64,000 bases of DNA. It comes from Hexactinellida sp. DTS-2022. Its lineage: Eukaryota; Porifera; Hexactinellida. The position numbers and the translations under genes were made by a program. The notes under the pieces are model-generated. The model was given only the letters and a program-made list of their open reading frames with translations, had not been told where the DNA came from and did not search any database. Every line of letters starts with the position of its first letter. Position 1 is the first letter of the stretch. Below, in pieces: positions 10,529-21,594 of the stretch. The stretch is from the NCBI GenBank assembly GCA_028753945.1, contig JAPNXP010000017.1:1302001-1366000 (forward strand), read 5' to 3'.

Positions 10529-12532
10529 TTAATTGCCCGTAGATATTAAATCCACCCGTAATATTGGTTCATAATGTACTCCATTATGATTAATATAGAT
10601 AGAGCCTGCATTATTTCCTGGAGGAGACTCCAAAGTATCAATTAGTTTAGCCCCTCTACCTGAGAATACCATCCACTTGTTACCCATGTCTGAACTAAAT
10701 ACCCAAATATCCGTATGCAATAATAAGGCTGTTGCAAATAACTCCACATCAGTACCCCACGTAGAATTCCTCTTCATATTAGATTTCACTACATAGTCCG
10801 CCACGTTACGATAGTTAATTACACTCCTAGGAAATTTATTGGCAATAAACTTATTGCATGCATCCTTCAGCTTACCAACCATATTCTCTACAACTTTCAA
10901 CCGTATTAAATTAAAACCATCAATATTTCCTGTCAACCAGTACGACAATGATGCGAATAAACAATTTCCATCTCCAGGAATTCGCAAACACTTCGAAGGA
11001 ACATATTCTTTTAAATTAGAATTGCCTGGGATATTATCTCTTATGGAATTTGTAGAATCCAACAACTGTAGATGTAAATCTTCACACAACTTCTTCTGTC
11101 CCCGATATGTAAGTGGTTGGAATGCCGGTAACTTATATTCCATGGTAGCCATTTCTACTAAATCTAAATCACCAATTATTTCAACTACACTTGCACGCAC
11201 TATATCATTAATAACTGTAGCAACATCTACTGGATTTTCTTCACAAATAGTAGCTTCCTCTCTGTCTGTTGAACGTTTACTTATACTTTCTACATTAAAA
11301 CTTTTATTTTTACTACTTAAACTTTTAGACTTGAAATTTTTAAATATCGTACTAACTTTATCAACAGTTGGTTTAGTATAACTAAATTTACTCTTCTTAC
11401 TTCTAGACCACTCCTCTTTGCACTCCTCATTCTCCACGCGTAATCTCTTCTTAACTTTAAACACTTTATGAGCCAGTGGAGTGAAAGCAAATTTAAACGC
11501 CGCGATCCTATCGTCAATATTATTATAAACTGTTCTGATGAAATCAGCAGCTCGTATCCCGGTCTCTGAATTAAATATGCTGTGTTTAACAATTCTGAAC
11601 CAATTCTCAACAATCGCATTACTGTCTGTTGCATTCTCTGACGAATTAACTGTACATAAAATTATCCCACTCCACAATGGTAACAATGGCATATAATACG
11701 TGAGAAGAAATTCAACTATATGGGGGTTATAAGATACACTAGGATCAAGTTGCGAATTATTGTCGAATTCGCTTATTGAGACTAAGGTATTACGATAAAT
11801 CATTTCAAAATGTCTGCCAAAGGGGGATTTCTCTCTGTAAGTTACAGCATTACTCTTAACTTCAGTCTCATCCTCGAATTCATTGGGGGCATCATTACTA
11901 ACATTAATCTCCGCCTTAATACATTCTTCTAGTTTGTTTAATTTAGTGCAATAAACACTAGTTTGCTTCTTACTACACAAAATATAACAAAGTAACCCGA
12001 AAAGTTGATTAATTTCATTCATTTGTCTACAATTAACCATACGACCAAATACATGCAATATTATTATTTTTAAAGCCTTTTCTAATTTGAATTTCCTATT
12101 TAAATTATAACTAATTCTGTGCATGATATGAGACGAGCAGAGATGGAGGACTGTTATAATATTATCACCTAAGTTCTCATTATTAGCTATAAATTCCCAA
12201 CAATATTGGAGATAATGAAAAATAGTAAATTTGTTAAACGCTAAACATGTACTGTGTATCATAGCCCAACTAAAATCTATCTCAACTTTCTTAATTTTTA
12301 ACTCCATTGTGTTAAATAATTTTACACTCAAACACCATTTATTTAGGAAGTGTGAGATTTCAGCGGTGCTATGATCGCTACTTATCATTTCAGCTAATGG
12401 GATGGGACTAGTGGAAAACTCCGGGTGTTGTATTGTAAGGGCATAGTAATATATTTTCTTAGAACAGGAAGGGGGTTTAGAAATAAGAGAACCAGTCGCA
12501 TCTAAATTCAAGACAATATCTTTACTTTTCAT
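10529..12532 (-). CDS. C-terminal part: DDE transposase core and OTU domain
   Basis: The 667-codon frame begins right at the insertion. Near the start is LNLDATG (D11), then VEIDFSWA (D86), LHLCSSH (C132, H135) and NAIVENWFR (E309). The order D-D-CxxH-E with ENWFRxxK resembles MULE-like RNase-H-fold transposases. A charged linker (about 360-430) leads to an OTU cysteine protease domain: PGDGNCLF (D521, C524), TWGTDVELFA (592-601) and NHNGVHYEP (H653). All three OTU catalytic positions are present. OTU enzymes remove ubiquitin or related modifiers; a role in protecting the transposase or altering host factors is only inference. The superfamily name is uncertain. Confidence 0.75.
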   Translation of the reverse strand: MKSKDIVLNLDATGSLISKPPSCSKKIYYYALTIQHPEFSTSPIPLAEMISSDHSTAEISHFLNKWCLSVKLFNTMELKIKKVEIDFSWAMIHSTCLAFNKFTIFHYLQYCWEFIANNENLGDNIITVLHLCSSHIMHRISYNLNRKFKLEKALKIIILHVFGRMVNCRQMNEINQLFGLLCYILCSKKQTSVYCTKLNKLEECIKAEINVSNDAPNEFEDETEVKSNAVTYREKSPFGRHFEMIYRNTLVSISEFDNNSQLDPSVSYNPHIVEFLLTYYMPLLPLWSGIILCTVNSSENATDSNAIVENWFRIVKHSIFNSETGIRAADFIRTVYNNIDDRIAAFKFAFTPLAHKVFKVKKRLRVENEECKEEWSRSKKSKFSYTKPTVDKVSTIFKNFKSKSLSSKNKSFNVESISKRSTDREEATICEENPVDVATVINDIVRASVVEIIGDLDLVEMATMEYKLPAFQPLTYRGQKKLCEDLHLQLLDSTNSIRDNIPGNSNLKEYVPSKCLRIPGDGNCLFASLSYWLTGNIDGFNLIRLKVVENMVGKLKDACNKFIANKFPRSVINYRNVADYVVKSNMKRNSTWGTDVELFATALLLHTDIWVFSSDMGNKWMVFSGRGAKLIDTLESPPGNNAGSIYINHNGVHYEPILRVDLISTGN

Positions 12533-12533
12533 C

Positions 12534-12839
12534 CATAGGCGTCATTAATGGGGGGGCAGGGGGGGCAGGCCCCCCTAGTTTTTAAAACTGGGGGGGCCGA
12601 GTATCCCAGCCCCCCCCCAGTTTATTAACCTCGATGTTTCATAGATTGATTGTTTTTTACAATGAATGCGACTATTCATTCTACAGATTCATTCGCAAGG
12701 TGTTAAAAAACAAATTGTTAATTTATTGTTAATTGTGTAGTGATATTAATAATGAGATAATATTAACAATGAGGTATAGAGATAAACCTTTTTTGGCCCC
12801 CCCAGATTTTGAAGGATACCAAAAATATCGACGCCTATG
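12534..12839. mobile_element. hAT-like MITE inserted in the transposase gene (306 bp)
   Basis: The ends are CATAGGCGTC and GACGCCTATG, an exact inverted pair. The flanks are a perfect 8-bp duplication TTTTCATC at 12526-12533 and 12840-12847. G- and C-homopolymer tracts sit inside both ends. A related element with a GCGCCTATG end lies at 37334-37601. Confidence 0.9.
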
Positions 12840-12847
12840 TTTTCATC

Positions 12848-14866
12848 AGTTTTAGAATTTCCAGCTGCTTATAAGAATACATATGAATAATGAAAGGATC
12901 CTGTACGAAATACTGAACATAGCCTGGTAGGAGGGATTCAGGAAGTAGATAACGGAAATACTGCTGGGTTGCTGTTATATCTTCCATATATAAATTAGAA
13001 AATCGCTCCTTAGATTTCAATTCAGCTTTAACTTTCCGCAAACAATCTTGTGATTTAAGAGAAGTAAAATTACCATAACAGAGACCAGGATTACTTGAAT
13101 TATTAAACTGTTTATTATAAATTTTACTAACCGAATTATTAAGTAATAATTCTCCCATTTTACTACGCTCACTGCAAGATAGATGTCGACTAAATGCACT
13201 CTGCCCATCTGTATGTTGAAGTGACAAATATCCTTCTGAGTAAATTTTGACAAGTATGTCATTATCTACCAAATTTAGTGCATCATCAATATAAAAGATA
13301 TAAGATCGACAATTTTCAAACTTACAAGACGCTCTAGCTCTGAAGAAAGGACTATTAACCTTACGACTATCAGGTTTCTTCAACCAATAATTTACAAACT
13401 TTAAAACACACATTTGGGCTAAATCTTTAAATTTTTCAGCAAAAATATTAGTCCAATTACTAACCAATGAAGTTATACCAGTAGAATTGGTAATACAAAT
13501 ATTATCCCACTCACTCAGTTCGAGATAAAACTCCCCACAGTTACCACTCAAATTAGTTAGAACTTCAATCTCAGAACTCTCTATCACCATTTCTGTTTCA
13601 AAGTTGTCAGTTTTAATATTAGGCACATCGTGAGAACGAGGAAGTGGAAGTTCACTTACAACTCTAACACAAAAATCAGTACATTTACTTTCTAAGCACT
13701 TAACACCATCAGCATTGTACACATCTCTTAACACATTTACCCAAGTAATAAAAAGACTCAAGTCATCTCCACTTAAAAACACATATTTCTTACCAAACAT
13801 TTGATACAAGAAACTACATTCAAGCTGTACTTCAGACAACCACAAAACCAATAAAGGAGTACATTCCACAAAACTTTTACAATAAGTACTTACTATCGTG
13901 GGAATAAAATCAAAACACTCATCAAAATAGCAAGTTTCCTCGAATTGCAAAAAACCAGAAAGATTTTGTGGACAAGTTAATCCATAAAACATAGCACCGT
14001 CTACCCATAGCTGACATTCAGTTGTATTGAACATGTAATACACATCGTGACTATCACTATTTAGAGAACTCATATTTGCAGTCTGAGAATCTCTTTTCAA
14101 CCGGTCATACATAGCTTGGTCGGACGCAGAAGATGCCCACACAATAAGAAGTTTATCGTCAACTAAATCAAATTCAAGTTTTCTTAAATCTAAGTTATCG
14201 AGTGCCGAAAATAAATCAGAACACGCAGCTACACTTAAACTTACTTCCTTAAGAATAGTGGAAGTTACCAATGATGCTCTCCTCTGAATAGTTAAGTTTG
14301 TAAGGCTACAACTCACGTGAAATTGTTCCTCCGAACTAGGGGGACTTACTAATGGTTTAACTTCGCTCAAAGCATCCCTCACCAGGGTTGTTATGTTATG
14401 AGAGTTGTTTCTCCATTTCAAATACAAGCTGTGTCTCTTGACAGGCTTGTTACACGAGTAAACCTTCTTACAGATCGAACCCCAAATGGAACTAGGCGAA
14501 CTGTAGCTGACAGACAGGGACTGGATCAATTGATCAAATGTTAATGTTGTGGAGAGGAGTGCGTCGATAATAGAGTTTATCTCTGCTGGTAGTAGTTCTA
14601 AAAAATAACAATAAAGGCTATCCTTATTCATAACGTATATCAATCAAATTACCTTGTTTGTGACGAGTATCTTGAGTTGGGGTGATAGGCCCAGGATTCA
14701 TCTCGATGCCGCCAATGACGAGTAGAATTGCTATTATACAAGCAATAAGAGCCGAGATCAGTGAAACAGATGAATCAATTTGGTCTGTTGTTGATTGATT
14801 ATGGTTATTGCATTTGCGGCTACAATGTAAACCGATGCGAGCACGCCACAATTCAATAGAAATCAT
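12848..14866 (-). CDS. N-terminal part of transposase: 2A-like leader plus unknown region
   Basis: Exon 1 has a hydrophobic helix (about residues 35-50) followed by GGIEMNPGP. This matches the 2A-like ribosome-skipping consensus ExNPGP, with Gly instead of the usual Asp before I-E. Such leaders are known at the N-terminus of some non-LTR retroelement and other invertebrate proteins. The exon 2 part (14597-12848, about 583 residues) is Cys-rich but has no motif I can name. An alternative unspliced start (ATG at 14631) lies inside the proposed intron. The first in-frame stop after the break comes from the inserted element's terminal repeat at 12835. Confidence 0.65.
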
Positions 14867-15979
14867 TGACGGAGAACAATAAGAAATTAATCAAGAAAGA
14901 ATTGTAGATGAGAACTAAAATTCAAGAAATAGGGGAAGAAGAAATAGAAGTAGAAGAAGAAAAGTGAAAAGTGAAAAGATTGATAAAGATTTAAAAAATA
15001 ATGAAAACAAAATAGTGTAAAGTTGGAAATCTATTTCTATTCTTAGGAAAAACTTATATATTCTAAGAATAGCCTATAGGCGCAACCTTATTTCCTTTTA
15101 AAATGTGTAAGTGGAACTAACGATTGTGTGACGCAAATTCGACTTATGAGAAATTACTGTTTAGGCATGTAGGTTGTATAGTTATTATGAGCTCGCCGCA
15201 TACAACTTGTAGTATGAAAATTTAATTCATTAATGTTTTCCACGAAAAAAAAATTCTGAAAGAAATGACTAGCGACCCCTGTTTTTTTTTCGGGGAATTG
15301 AATAATAATATATCAGAGAAAGTACTTGTAAAGTTTGAATCGATTCTGATTATATTTTATCTCGGAAAATTGAGCTCAAAGTTTGAAAAGAGAAAACGAT
15401 AAAAACAGAGATTTATACCATTTAAAAAATACTTATTTGTCTGTTATAAAGTGAATATTCGAGAATCTAATGGCATTGAGGTAAACCTCCGTGTCTCCTC
15501 TAACGAATGATATCAAAATAAATTAGATTCAGTTTGATATTGGATAGGAATTGACACTTTGAACTAACCCTACTCGATGTACTTTCCAAAATTATACTTC
15601 CACTCATTTTCCAAAATTCAAGTTTGAATGTTTATAACTCCAAAATTTTTGGGAAATTTTAAATAAAAATTAAATCACATAAACCTCCATTTCTCCAAAG
15701 TATGATTACAAATTTTCAGAATTGTAAACAAATTTTGAGATAGTGATTTTTTATGAAATACCAACCCTGAATTGTATGATAAAAATAACTAACTGAAAAC
15801 TATTTTTTTTTATAATAAATCATATTACAGTAAACCTCCGTATCTCCTCTCTCCAATGATAGTAAATTTATTCAAATCTGATCACTAAAAGTGAGTCAAA
15901 TATGTGACTGGAGTGACCCTGGTCGAATACTAAGCCAACTTCACACTCGTACCAAACTGCTACTTTTAAGACTTGTTCA
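14867..15979. other. Intergenic, no gene seen
   Basis: AT-rich; GA-rich just upstream of the transposase gene (14930-14975). The phrase GTAAACCTCCGTxTCTCCTC occurs at about 15480 and 15831, perhaps two fragments of one repeat. No gene recognised. Confidence 0.4.
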
Positions 15980-16119
15980 ATGGGTACTCCAGCCAGTGCG
16001 GCTTTGGAGGTCGAGGCTGATCGGGTGGAGTGTGCTTTAAAAATGGTGGTGTCAACACCGGAGCTATTTAGAGCCTCTTTGACCCACCTTCCAATTGTTG
16101 AGGACGTGACGGGTCTGAC

Positions 16120-17553
16120 TGAATGGTGGAAAATGGTGGAAAATGGTGGAAAACATCCGAGAGTGGTGGAAAATGGTGGAAAACTACTTGACTGAATGGT
16201 GGAAAATGGTGGAAAATGGTGGAAAATGGTGGAATTTCTGAATTTTCGTCGAAATGACTGAATGGTGGAAAGTGGTGGAATTTCTAAAAATCGACTGAAA
16301 GGTGGAAAATGGTGGAAAACGACTGAATGGTGGAAAATGGTGGAAAACGACTGAATGGTGGAAAATGGTGGAAAACGACTGAATGGTGGATAATGGTGGA
16401 AAACGACTGAATGGTGGAAAATGGTGGAAAACGACTGAATGGTGGAAAATGGTGGAAAATGACTGAATGGTGGAAAATGGTGGAAAACGACTGAATGGTG
16501 GATAATGGTGGAAAACGACTGAATGGTGGATAATGGTGGAAAACGACTGAATGGTGGAAAATGGTGGAAAACGACTGAATGGTGGATAATGGTGGAAAAT
16601 GACTGAATGGTGGAAAATGGTGGAAAACGACTGAATGGTGGATAATGGTGGAAAACGCCTGAATGGTGGATAATGGTGGAAAATGACTGAATGGTGGAAA
16701 ATGGTGGAAAATGACTGAATGGTGGAAAATGGTGGAAAACGACTGAATGGTGGAAAATGGTGGAAAATGACTGAATGGTGGAAAATGGTGGAAAATGACT
16801 GAATGGTGGAAAATGGTGGAAAACGACTGAATGGTGGATAATGGTGGAAAACGACTGAATGGTGGATAATGGTGGAAAATGACTGAATGGTGGAAAATGG
16901 TGGAAAACGACTGAATGGTGGATAATGGTGGAAAACGACTGAATGGTGGATAATGGTGGAAAACGCCTGAATGGTGGAAAATGGTGGAAAACGACTGAAT
17001 GGTGGATAATGGTGGAAAACGACTGAATGGTGGATAATGGTGGAAAATGACTGAATGGTGGAAAATGGTGGAAAACGACTGAATGGTGGAAAATGGTGGA
17101 AAACGACTGAATGGTGGATAATGGTGGAAAACGACTGAATGGTGGAAAATGGTGGAAAACGACTGAATGGTGGATAATGGTGGAAAACGACTGAATGGTG
17201 GAAAATGGTGGAAAACGACTGAATGGTGGAAAATGGTGGAAAACGACTGAATGGTGGATAATGGTGGAAAACGACTGAATGGTGGATAATGGTGGAAAAC
17301 GACTGAATGGTGGATAATGGTGGAAAATGACTGAATGGTGGAAAATGGTGGAAAACGACTGAATGGTGGATAATGGTGGAAAACGACTGAATGGTGGATA
17401 ATGGTGGAAAACGACTGAATGGTGGATAATGGTGGAAAATGACTGAATGGTGGAAAATGGTGGAAAACGACTGAATGGTGGAAAATGGTGGAAAACGACT
17501 GAATGGTGGATAATGGTGGAAAACGCCTGAATGGTGGAAAATGGTGGAAAAAC
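16120..17553. repeat. 28-bp minisatellite, about 45-50 units
   Basis: Tandem units of 28 bp read ACTGAATGGTGGAAAATGGT plus GGAAAACG. Each unit is two copies of an 11-bp core (AATGGTGGAAA) plus a spacer. The main variants are AAAATGG versus ATAATGG in the middle and ACG versus ATG at the end. The first 130 bp and the last 60 bp are irregular, with shortened or GAATAGTGGAAT units. No sustained coding frame. Confidence 0.95.
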
Positions 17554-17707
17554 GGGGGCTGACTGAATAGTGGAATCTAGTGGAATCTTTGACTGAATAG
17601 TGGAATCGAGTGGAATTTGATTAAATTGTTAAATACTACGTATATGCTATAAGCTACGTGTGTATCATATTACGTTAATTTTCGCCCATGTAAAATTGTT
17701 TGCAATG

Positions 17708-17916
17708 ATTGAACTAGTGTTGTGCATGAAGTGGGACAATATGATACTATATTAGTATTCTTACTAATCATCTCTATTGAACTGCCCAATGAATACCAAC
17801 TGGATTTGATAAGGAATTGTTGATAAATAATGTAATAAGATGTGTCTAAATAACATGGTAACAAAGCCTAACTAATAAATCCTATTGTGTCACTTAATGC
17901 ACAACACTAGTTCAAT
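17708..17916. mobile_element. MITE with 20-bp perfect terminal repeats (209 bp)
   Basis: Left end ATTGAACTAGTGTTGTGCAT at 17708-17727; its exact complement is at 17897-17916. Similarity continues inward to about 38 bp with four mismatches. I could not define a target duplication. It abuts the 3' end of the DIRS-like integrase frame, whose stop codon comes from this element. Confidence 0.75.
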
Positions 17917-18560
17917 TAAGGGTAGAGAGGGGGCAAATGTTCACATTCCCTGAGAACCTGGGTACAATGACCTTCTTCATCGATTTCTTCTTCCAGGTTT
18001 TCGAGCCTGGGATCTGGCATACCGCTTGTTCGGAGTGTATATCTATGAACCTTATGTCCAGAGCTTCTAGTTCGGAGCACCTGGAGGCGGTAACTATCGC
18101 AAGGAGTGCGGCAGTTTTTATTGTGATGTGTTTCATGTTGGTTGTAGGACCAATGGATGCTAGCCACTCGAGAAGTTGGTTAATGTCCCATGTGTGGGCG
18201 TATCGTGGTTTCTTTGGCTCTATGGCATCCATGCCTCTAAGGGGTCTGCATATAAGGACTTCCTTACCCAATTGTGAGCCACCTATGACTTCAAGGTGGG
18301 CGGATATTGCAGACCTTAGGGTTCCAACCCAGCTACACGATTTGCCATCTTCAAAATTGTCTGTGAGGAAGTTCAGTAGGTCGTTGGTAGATGGCGATAA
18401 AGGATTGAGATTCCTGTGATCGCACCAAGATTCCCATTTCGTCCAGGCCGATTTGTAAGATTTAGCAGTGGAAATACTCCACGATTTGAGTATAATCGTG
18501 ATAGCTTTTTCCGGAATGCCTTTGGCTTGCAAGGCCTGCCTGATACAGTGCAGGCTAGTA
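17917..18560 (-). pseudogene. Tyrosine recombinase fragment of DIRS element
   Basis: SAM-like N-terminal region with SISTAKSYKSAWTKWESW, then the catalytic core start with the TASRCSELEAL motif, whose Arg is the first catalytic residue. The fragment ends at CPLSTLN, where the flanking MITE begins. The HxxR box and the nucleophilic Tyr are therefore missing. Confidence 0.75.
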
Positions 18561-19031
18561 TTCGCATTCTTCCCGTAAGCGTCTGAGGGTTGTTGTCTCC
18601 CAGTTGGTTCGTAAGGAGGTTCGAGACTTGTGGGAGTAGGATTGGTGGCTGAGTTAGAGTTTGTAGTAGTAGGGGCCACCAAGGTCTGCTTATCCATAAT
18701 GGTGCAATCAGGATTGCTAGTTCTACCTGATCTTGGAGCAGTTTGGTTAGGGTACGCCCTATCAGGATTGTTGGGGGGAACACGTAGGGTAGAGAGAATT
18801 GGGTCCAGTTGAGAGTGAACGCGTTGATCGCTAGTGCATATGGGTCCCTCTTCCAGGTCACAAAGCGTGGAAGTTGAGTGTTGAGGCGGGACGCGAATAA
18901 ATCCACTGTTGGGATCAGTTGCAGTGTACTGAGGATTTTGTTGGAAAATTGCAGGGAGTAGTTTCCAATCTCCCCAGTCGTATGGGATTTCGCGAGACAG
19001 CTTGTCTGCTGTTACATTCTCTTTCTCTTTC

Positions 19032-19300
19032 CTAGGGAGGTATTCGGCGGTTATGGTTATGTTCATTTGAATTCCGAACTTGAGTATTAGGATTGCTAGG
19101 TTGTTCAGCGCTTTGGAATGGGTCCCCCCGAATTTGTTCAGGAATTGTATGGCTGTCTTGTTGTCCATTTGTACTAGGACATGAGTATTTGGTTGGGTGT
19201 ATAGTTTTATCCCAAAATATGCTGCTTTGAGCTCCAAGTAATTGATGTGGTTCAGCTTCTCCTCTGCTGACCAGCGGCCAGGGCATGTTTGGGTCCCCAT
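19032..19300 (-). pseudogene. DIRS RNase H region
   Basis: The motifs LNHINYLELKAAYFG, QMDNKTAIQFLN and AEYLPRKENxxADKLSR-like match the RNase H of DIRS elements: E, D and a final D in a row. The frame continues downstream into a linker that has its own frameshift near 18500-18900. Confidence 0.65.
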
Positions 19301-19399
19301 CCGAGAAGAGACGCATCCGTTGAGATGCTCATGTCTATCTCTTTGGGTAGGATTGGAGAAGGATTGTGGAGTTTTGCCTTGGTTCAGGTCGGCTCTGGA

Positions 19400-20842
19400 G
19401 GCTGGGCTCAGCGTCAGAATGGTATCGTAATTTCAATTGCTGGATTTCAGGGCCTGATTGGCGTCGTACTGAAGTGAGCGGTAATAGACAGGTGCTGTCC
19501 GAATCGCCACTTTCGTGAAGTTCATTAGTCCAACTACAGATAGTAGGTTTCGTAGTTTGCATTGAGAATTTTTGAGCAAGAGTTTGCACTTGTTCTGTAG
19601 CCTCTTCATGGAGGCTTTGGGGACACTGAGCGTCATGGTCTTGGAGTTGACCGTGATTCCCAGAAATTATAATTCTTGTTGTGGCGTTGTGACCGATTTG
19701 TCCCAGTTGATTCGGAAGCCTAGAGACTGTAGTAAGTCTATTGTTCGAGCTAAGTGCATTTCTACGGTTTTGATGCTGCTCGCAGCTAGGAGAATGTCGT
19801 CTAGATAAATGATGACTTGGATGCCCAAACCTCGCAAAATTGAGATCGGTTTTTTCATTAATTTGGTGAATATGTACGGGGCTATATTTAGGCCGAAAGG
19901 CATTGCTCTGTATTGGTAAATGTTGTTGCTCCATATAAACTGAAGATATTTCTTCGATTCTGGAGCCATAGCCACTATCAAGTATGCATCTTTCATGTCT
20001 AGTTTGACCATGAAGTGGCCCTGTGCGAGTGTGTATTTGAGACAATGAAGTCCCTCCATCTTGAAATGGATTGGCTGTAGATAATTGTTGAGACTCTTCA
20101 AGTTTAAAATAAGTCTCCACCGCCGGATGACTTCGGTCTCAGGAAAGTTGCTACTTCGGTCCGTTCTATAGCCCCAAGGACCAGTAGTCGCTGGATCTCT
20201 AGTTCCATGACTAGCATGTGTTTCTGTGTGCGGATAATAATCGGCGGCGGTTGTGTGCACACTGGTTTGAATATTGGTTGTAATATTAACCCCTGGATGA
20301 TGGAGATTATCTCTTTCCCAGGGTTTAATGTGTACCAATTTTGTATGAAGAAGGGGAGGCGAGCTGCTAGGGTCTGTGGTCCCCAGGCTGCATCAGGTGG
20401 AGGACCCCTGATGCGTTTATTGTTTGTGATAATTTGGTTTGGGGAAGTTCTTCCCGGATTGTTGGCGGTATGGTTGATAGGTCCCACGGGAGCCCAATCG
20501 TCCTGTGGGACCCTTTCGAAAAAACTGGTTTGATCCAAATGGGCGTGTTTGGGTGAATGGCCTTTGGTTGGGGTTATTGGCTGGTCTCGGTTTTTTGGAA
20601 GGAGATGGGGTAGCCCAATGTTCGATTTGGGAGTGTTCCTTGGATTGTTCCAGAACCGTTTCAATTTGGCGGGACCAAATAGCAAGTCTGAGTCAGGCTG
20701 ACTGGACAATGTGTCAAAGTCGGGTGCAAGGGAGGAGTTGAGGCACCTCAGTGCTTGCTTCCTTCTGGAGTGTACAACATTTGACACTGCTGACCCGATC
20801 AATACAAGTGACGCAGAGGTGTGCTCAAGTACTTTTTTATGG
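19400..20842 (-). pseudogene. DIRS-type reverse transcriptase, frameshifted
   Basis: The N-terminal RT segment (frame to 20104) contains RLPFFIQNW and a GGG-ending motif. After a frame change near 20120 the palm follows with LDMKDAYL, the MPFGLNIAPYIFTKLM motif and the YLDDILLA catalytic box (near 19800-19820). The thumb, with VGLMNFTKVAI, is in another frame near 19460-19530. At least two frameshifts separate parts of one polymerase domain. Known DIRS RT order supports the call. Confidence 0.75.
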
Positions 20843-20849
20843 TTTAGAG

Positions 20850-20975
20850 CAGCGATTCCCAACCTTTTTCAAACGTGGACCCCCTATAGTCATTCTGTGG
20901 ACCCCCTCCCATTGACCGTAATACATCCTGTGGACCCCCTACAGCCATCCGTGGACCCCAGGTTGGGAACCACTG
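20850..20975. mobile_element. Short hAT-like MITE (126 bp)
   Basis: Ends CAGCGATTCCCAACC and GGTTGGGAACCACTG; flanks are an exact 8-bp duplication GTTTAGAG at 20842-20849 and 20976-20983. Inside are three near-repeats of TGTGGACCCCCT. It interrupts the 5' coding part of the DIRS element. Confidence 0.85.
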
Positions 20976-21594
20976 GTTTAGAGGTTCGTTATTTGAGGCT
21001 AGGGTGCATAGTGCAGTGAGGGGGCCTGTTTTGACGGATTTGGACCCCCCTTTACAGATTTGGACCCCCTCTTTAACTTGATAATCAAGTCATAATTATT
21101 GAGCCTTTACTTCCTGTTTGTCATCATACGTGCTTACTTTCCAACTATCTTGATTACGATTACCTATTAGTGTAGTCCTCGAATTAGATATTGTTATGCC
21201 GATTGGGTTAGATTTTGAGATGATATATAGATTGTCTACAATCCGTGACCTACGTTATAATAAGGCCTGTTCATTAGTGTTAAATTTTGGACCATGGATG
21301 TCGTTTAAGTCCATTGATTCTTTTACAATAAAATGTTATAGTAAATTAATGTCCTGGGTTCAATATTAGTAGTACACATTGAATTATAATGTATTTAAAT
21401 GTGAATGTGTTGTTATTGAATTAAAGACAACAATCCATTGAAATGAATGCGAAAGAGTTGATGATTTATCTCGATATCTATCCTCGAATGTGTATCCCAC
21501 ACATATTCTTGAAGGCAAGAACAGCAGTCATGCCAAGAAGAACTTTCGTGTGAGAGCCAACCAATTTCAGATTGGCGACAACGATACGATATTC

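Larger units (their letters stand above)
10529..14866 (-). pseudogene. DDE transposase-OTU protease gene, split by a MITE
   Basis: Three open frames form one gene. Exon 1 (14866-14653) encodes a 71-residue leader ending in a 2A-like IEMNPGP motif. A 55-nt intron (14652-14598, GTAATT to TTTTTTAG) joins it in frame to a long frame running to 12848. That frame is cut by a 306-bp insertion and continues in the same phase from 12533 to a stop at 10529. Without the insertion and one copy of its 8-bp duplication, exon lengths sum to 3969 nt, an exact multiple of three (1322 aa). The protein has a DDE-type transposase core followed by an OTU cysteine protease domain. I saw no terminal inverted repeats for the parent element, so a domesticated gene cannot be excluded. 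As it stands the copy is interrupted. Confidence 0.75.
17917..21060 (-). mobile_element. Degenerate DIRS-type retroelement
   Basis: On the minus strand, in order: a Pro/Asn-rich region running into the RT N-terminus, a reverse transcriptase, an RNase H and a tyrosine recombinase. This order and the use of a tyrosine recombinase instead of an integrase define DIRS elements. The coding sequence changes frame several times, is interrupted near its start by a 126-bp hAT-like insertion, and stops before the recombinase HxxR and Tyr motifs. It is therefore inactive. The 5' limit (about 21000-21060) is a guess. Confidence 0.75.

Noticed and set aside
15980-16195. 71-codon frame leading into the minisatellite
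   Set aside because: The second half is only translated repeat (WWKMVENGG); no support for a gene.
16120-17553. CRISPR-like array
   Set aside because: The repeat is contiguous without unique spacers and the genome is eukaryotic; it is a minisatellite.
17670-17864. 64-codon frame on the minus strand
   Set aside because: Lies within the 209-bp MITE and its flank; no protein features.
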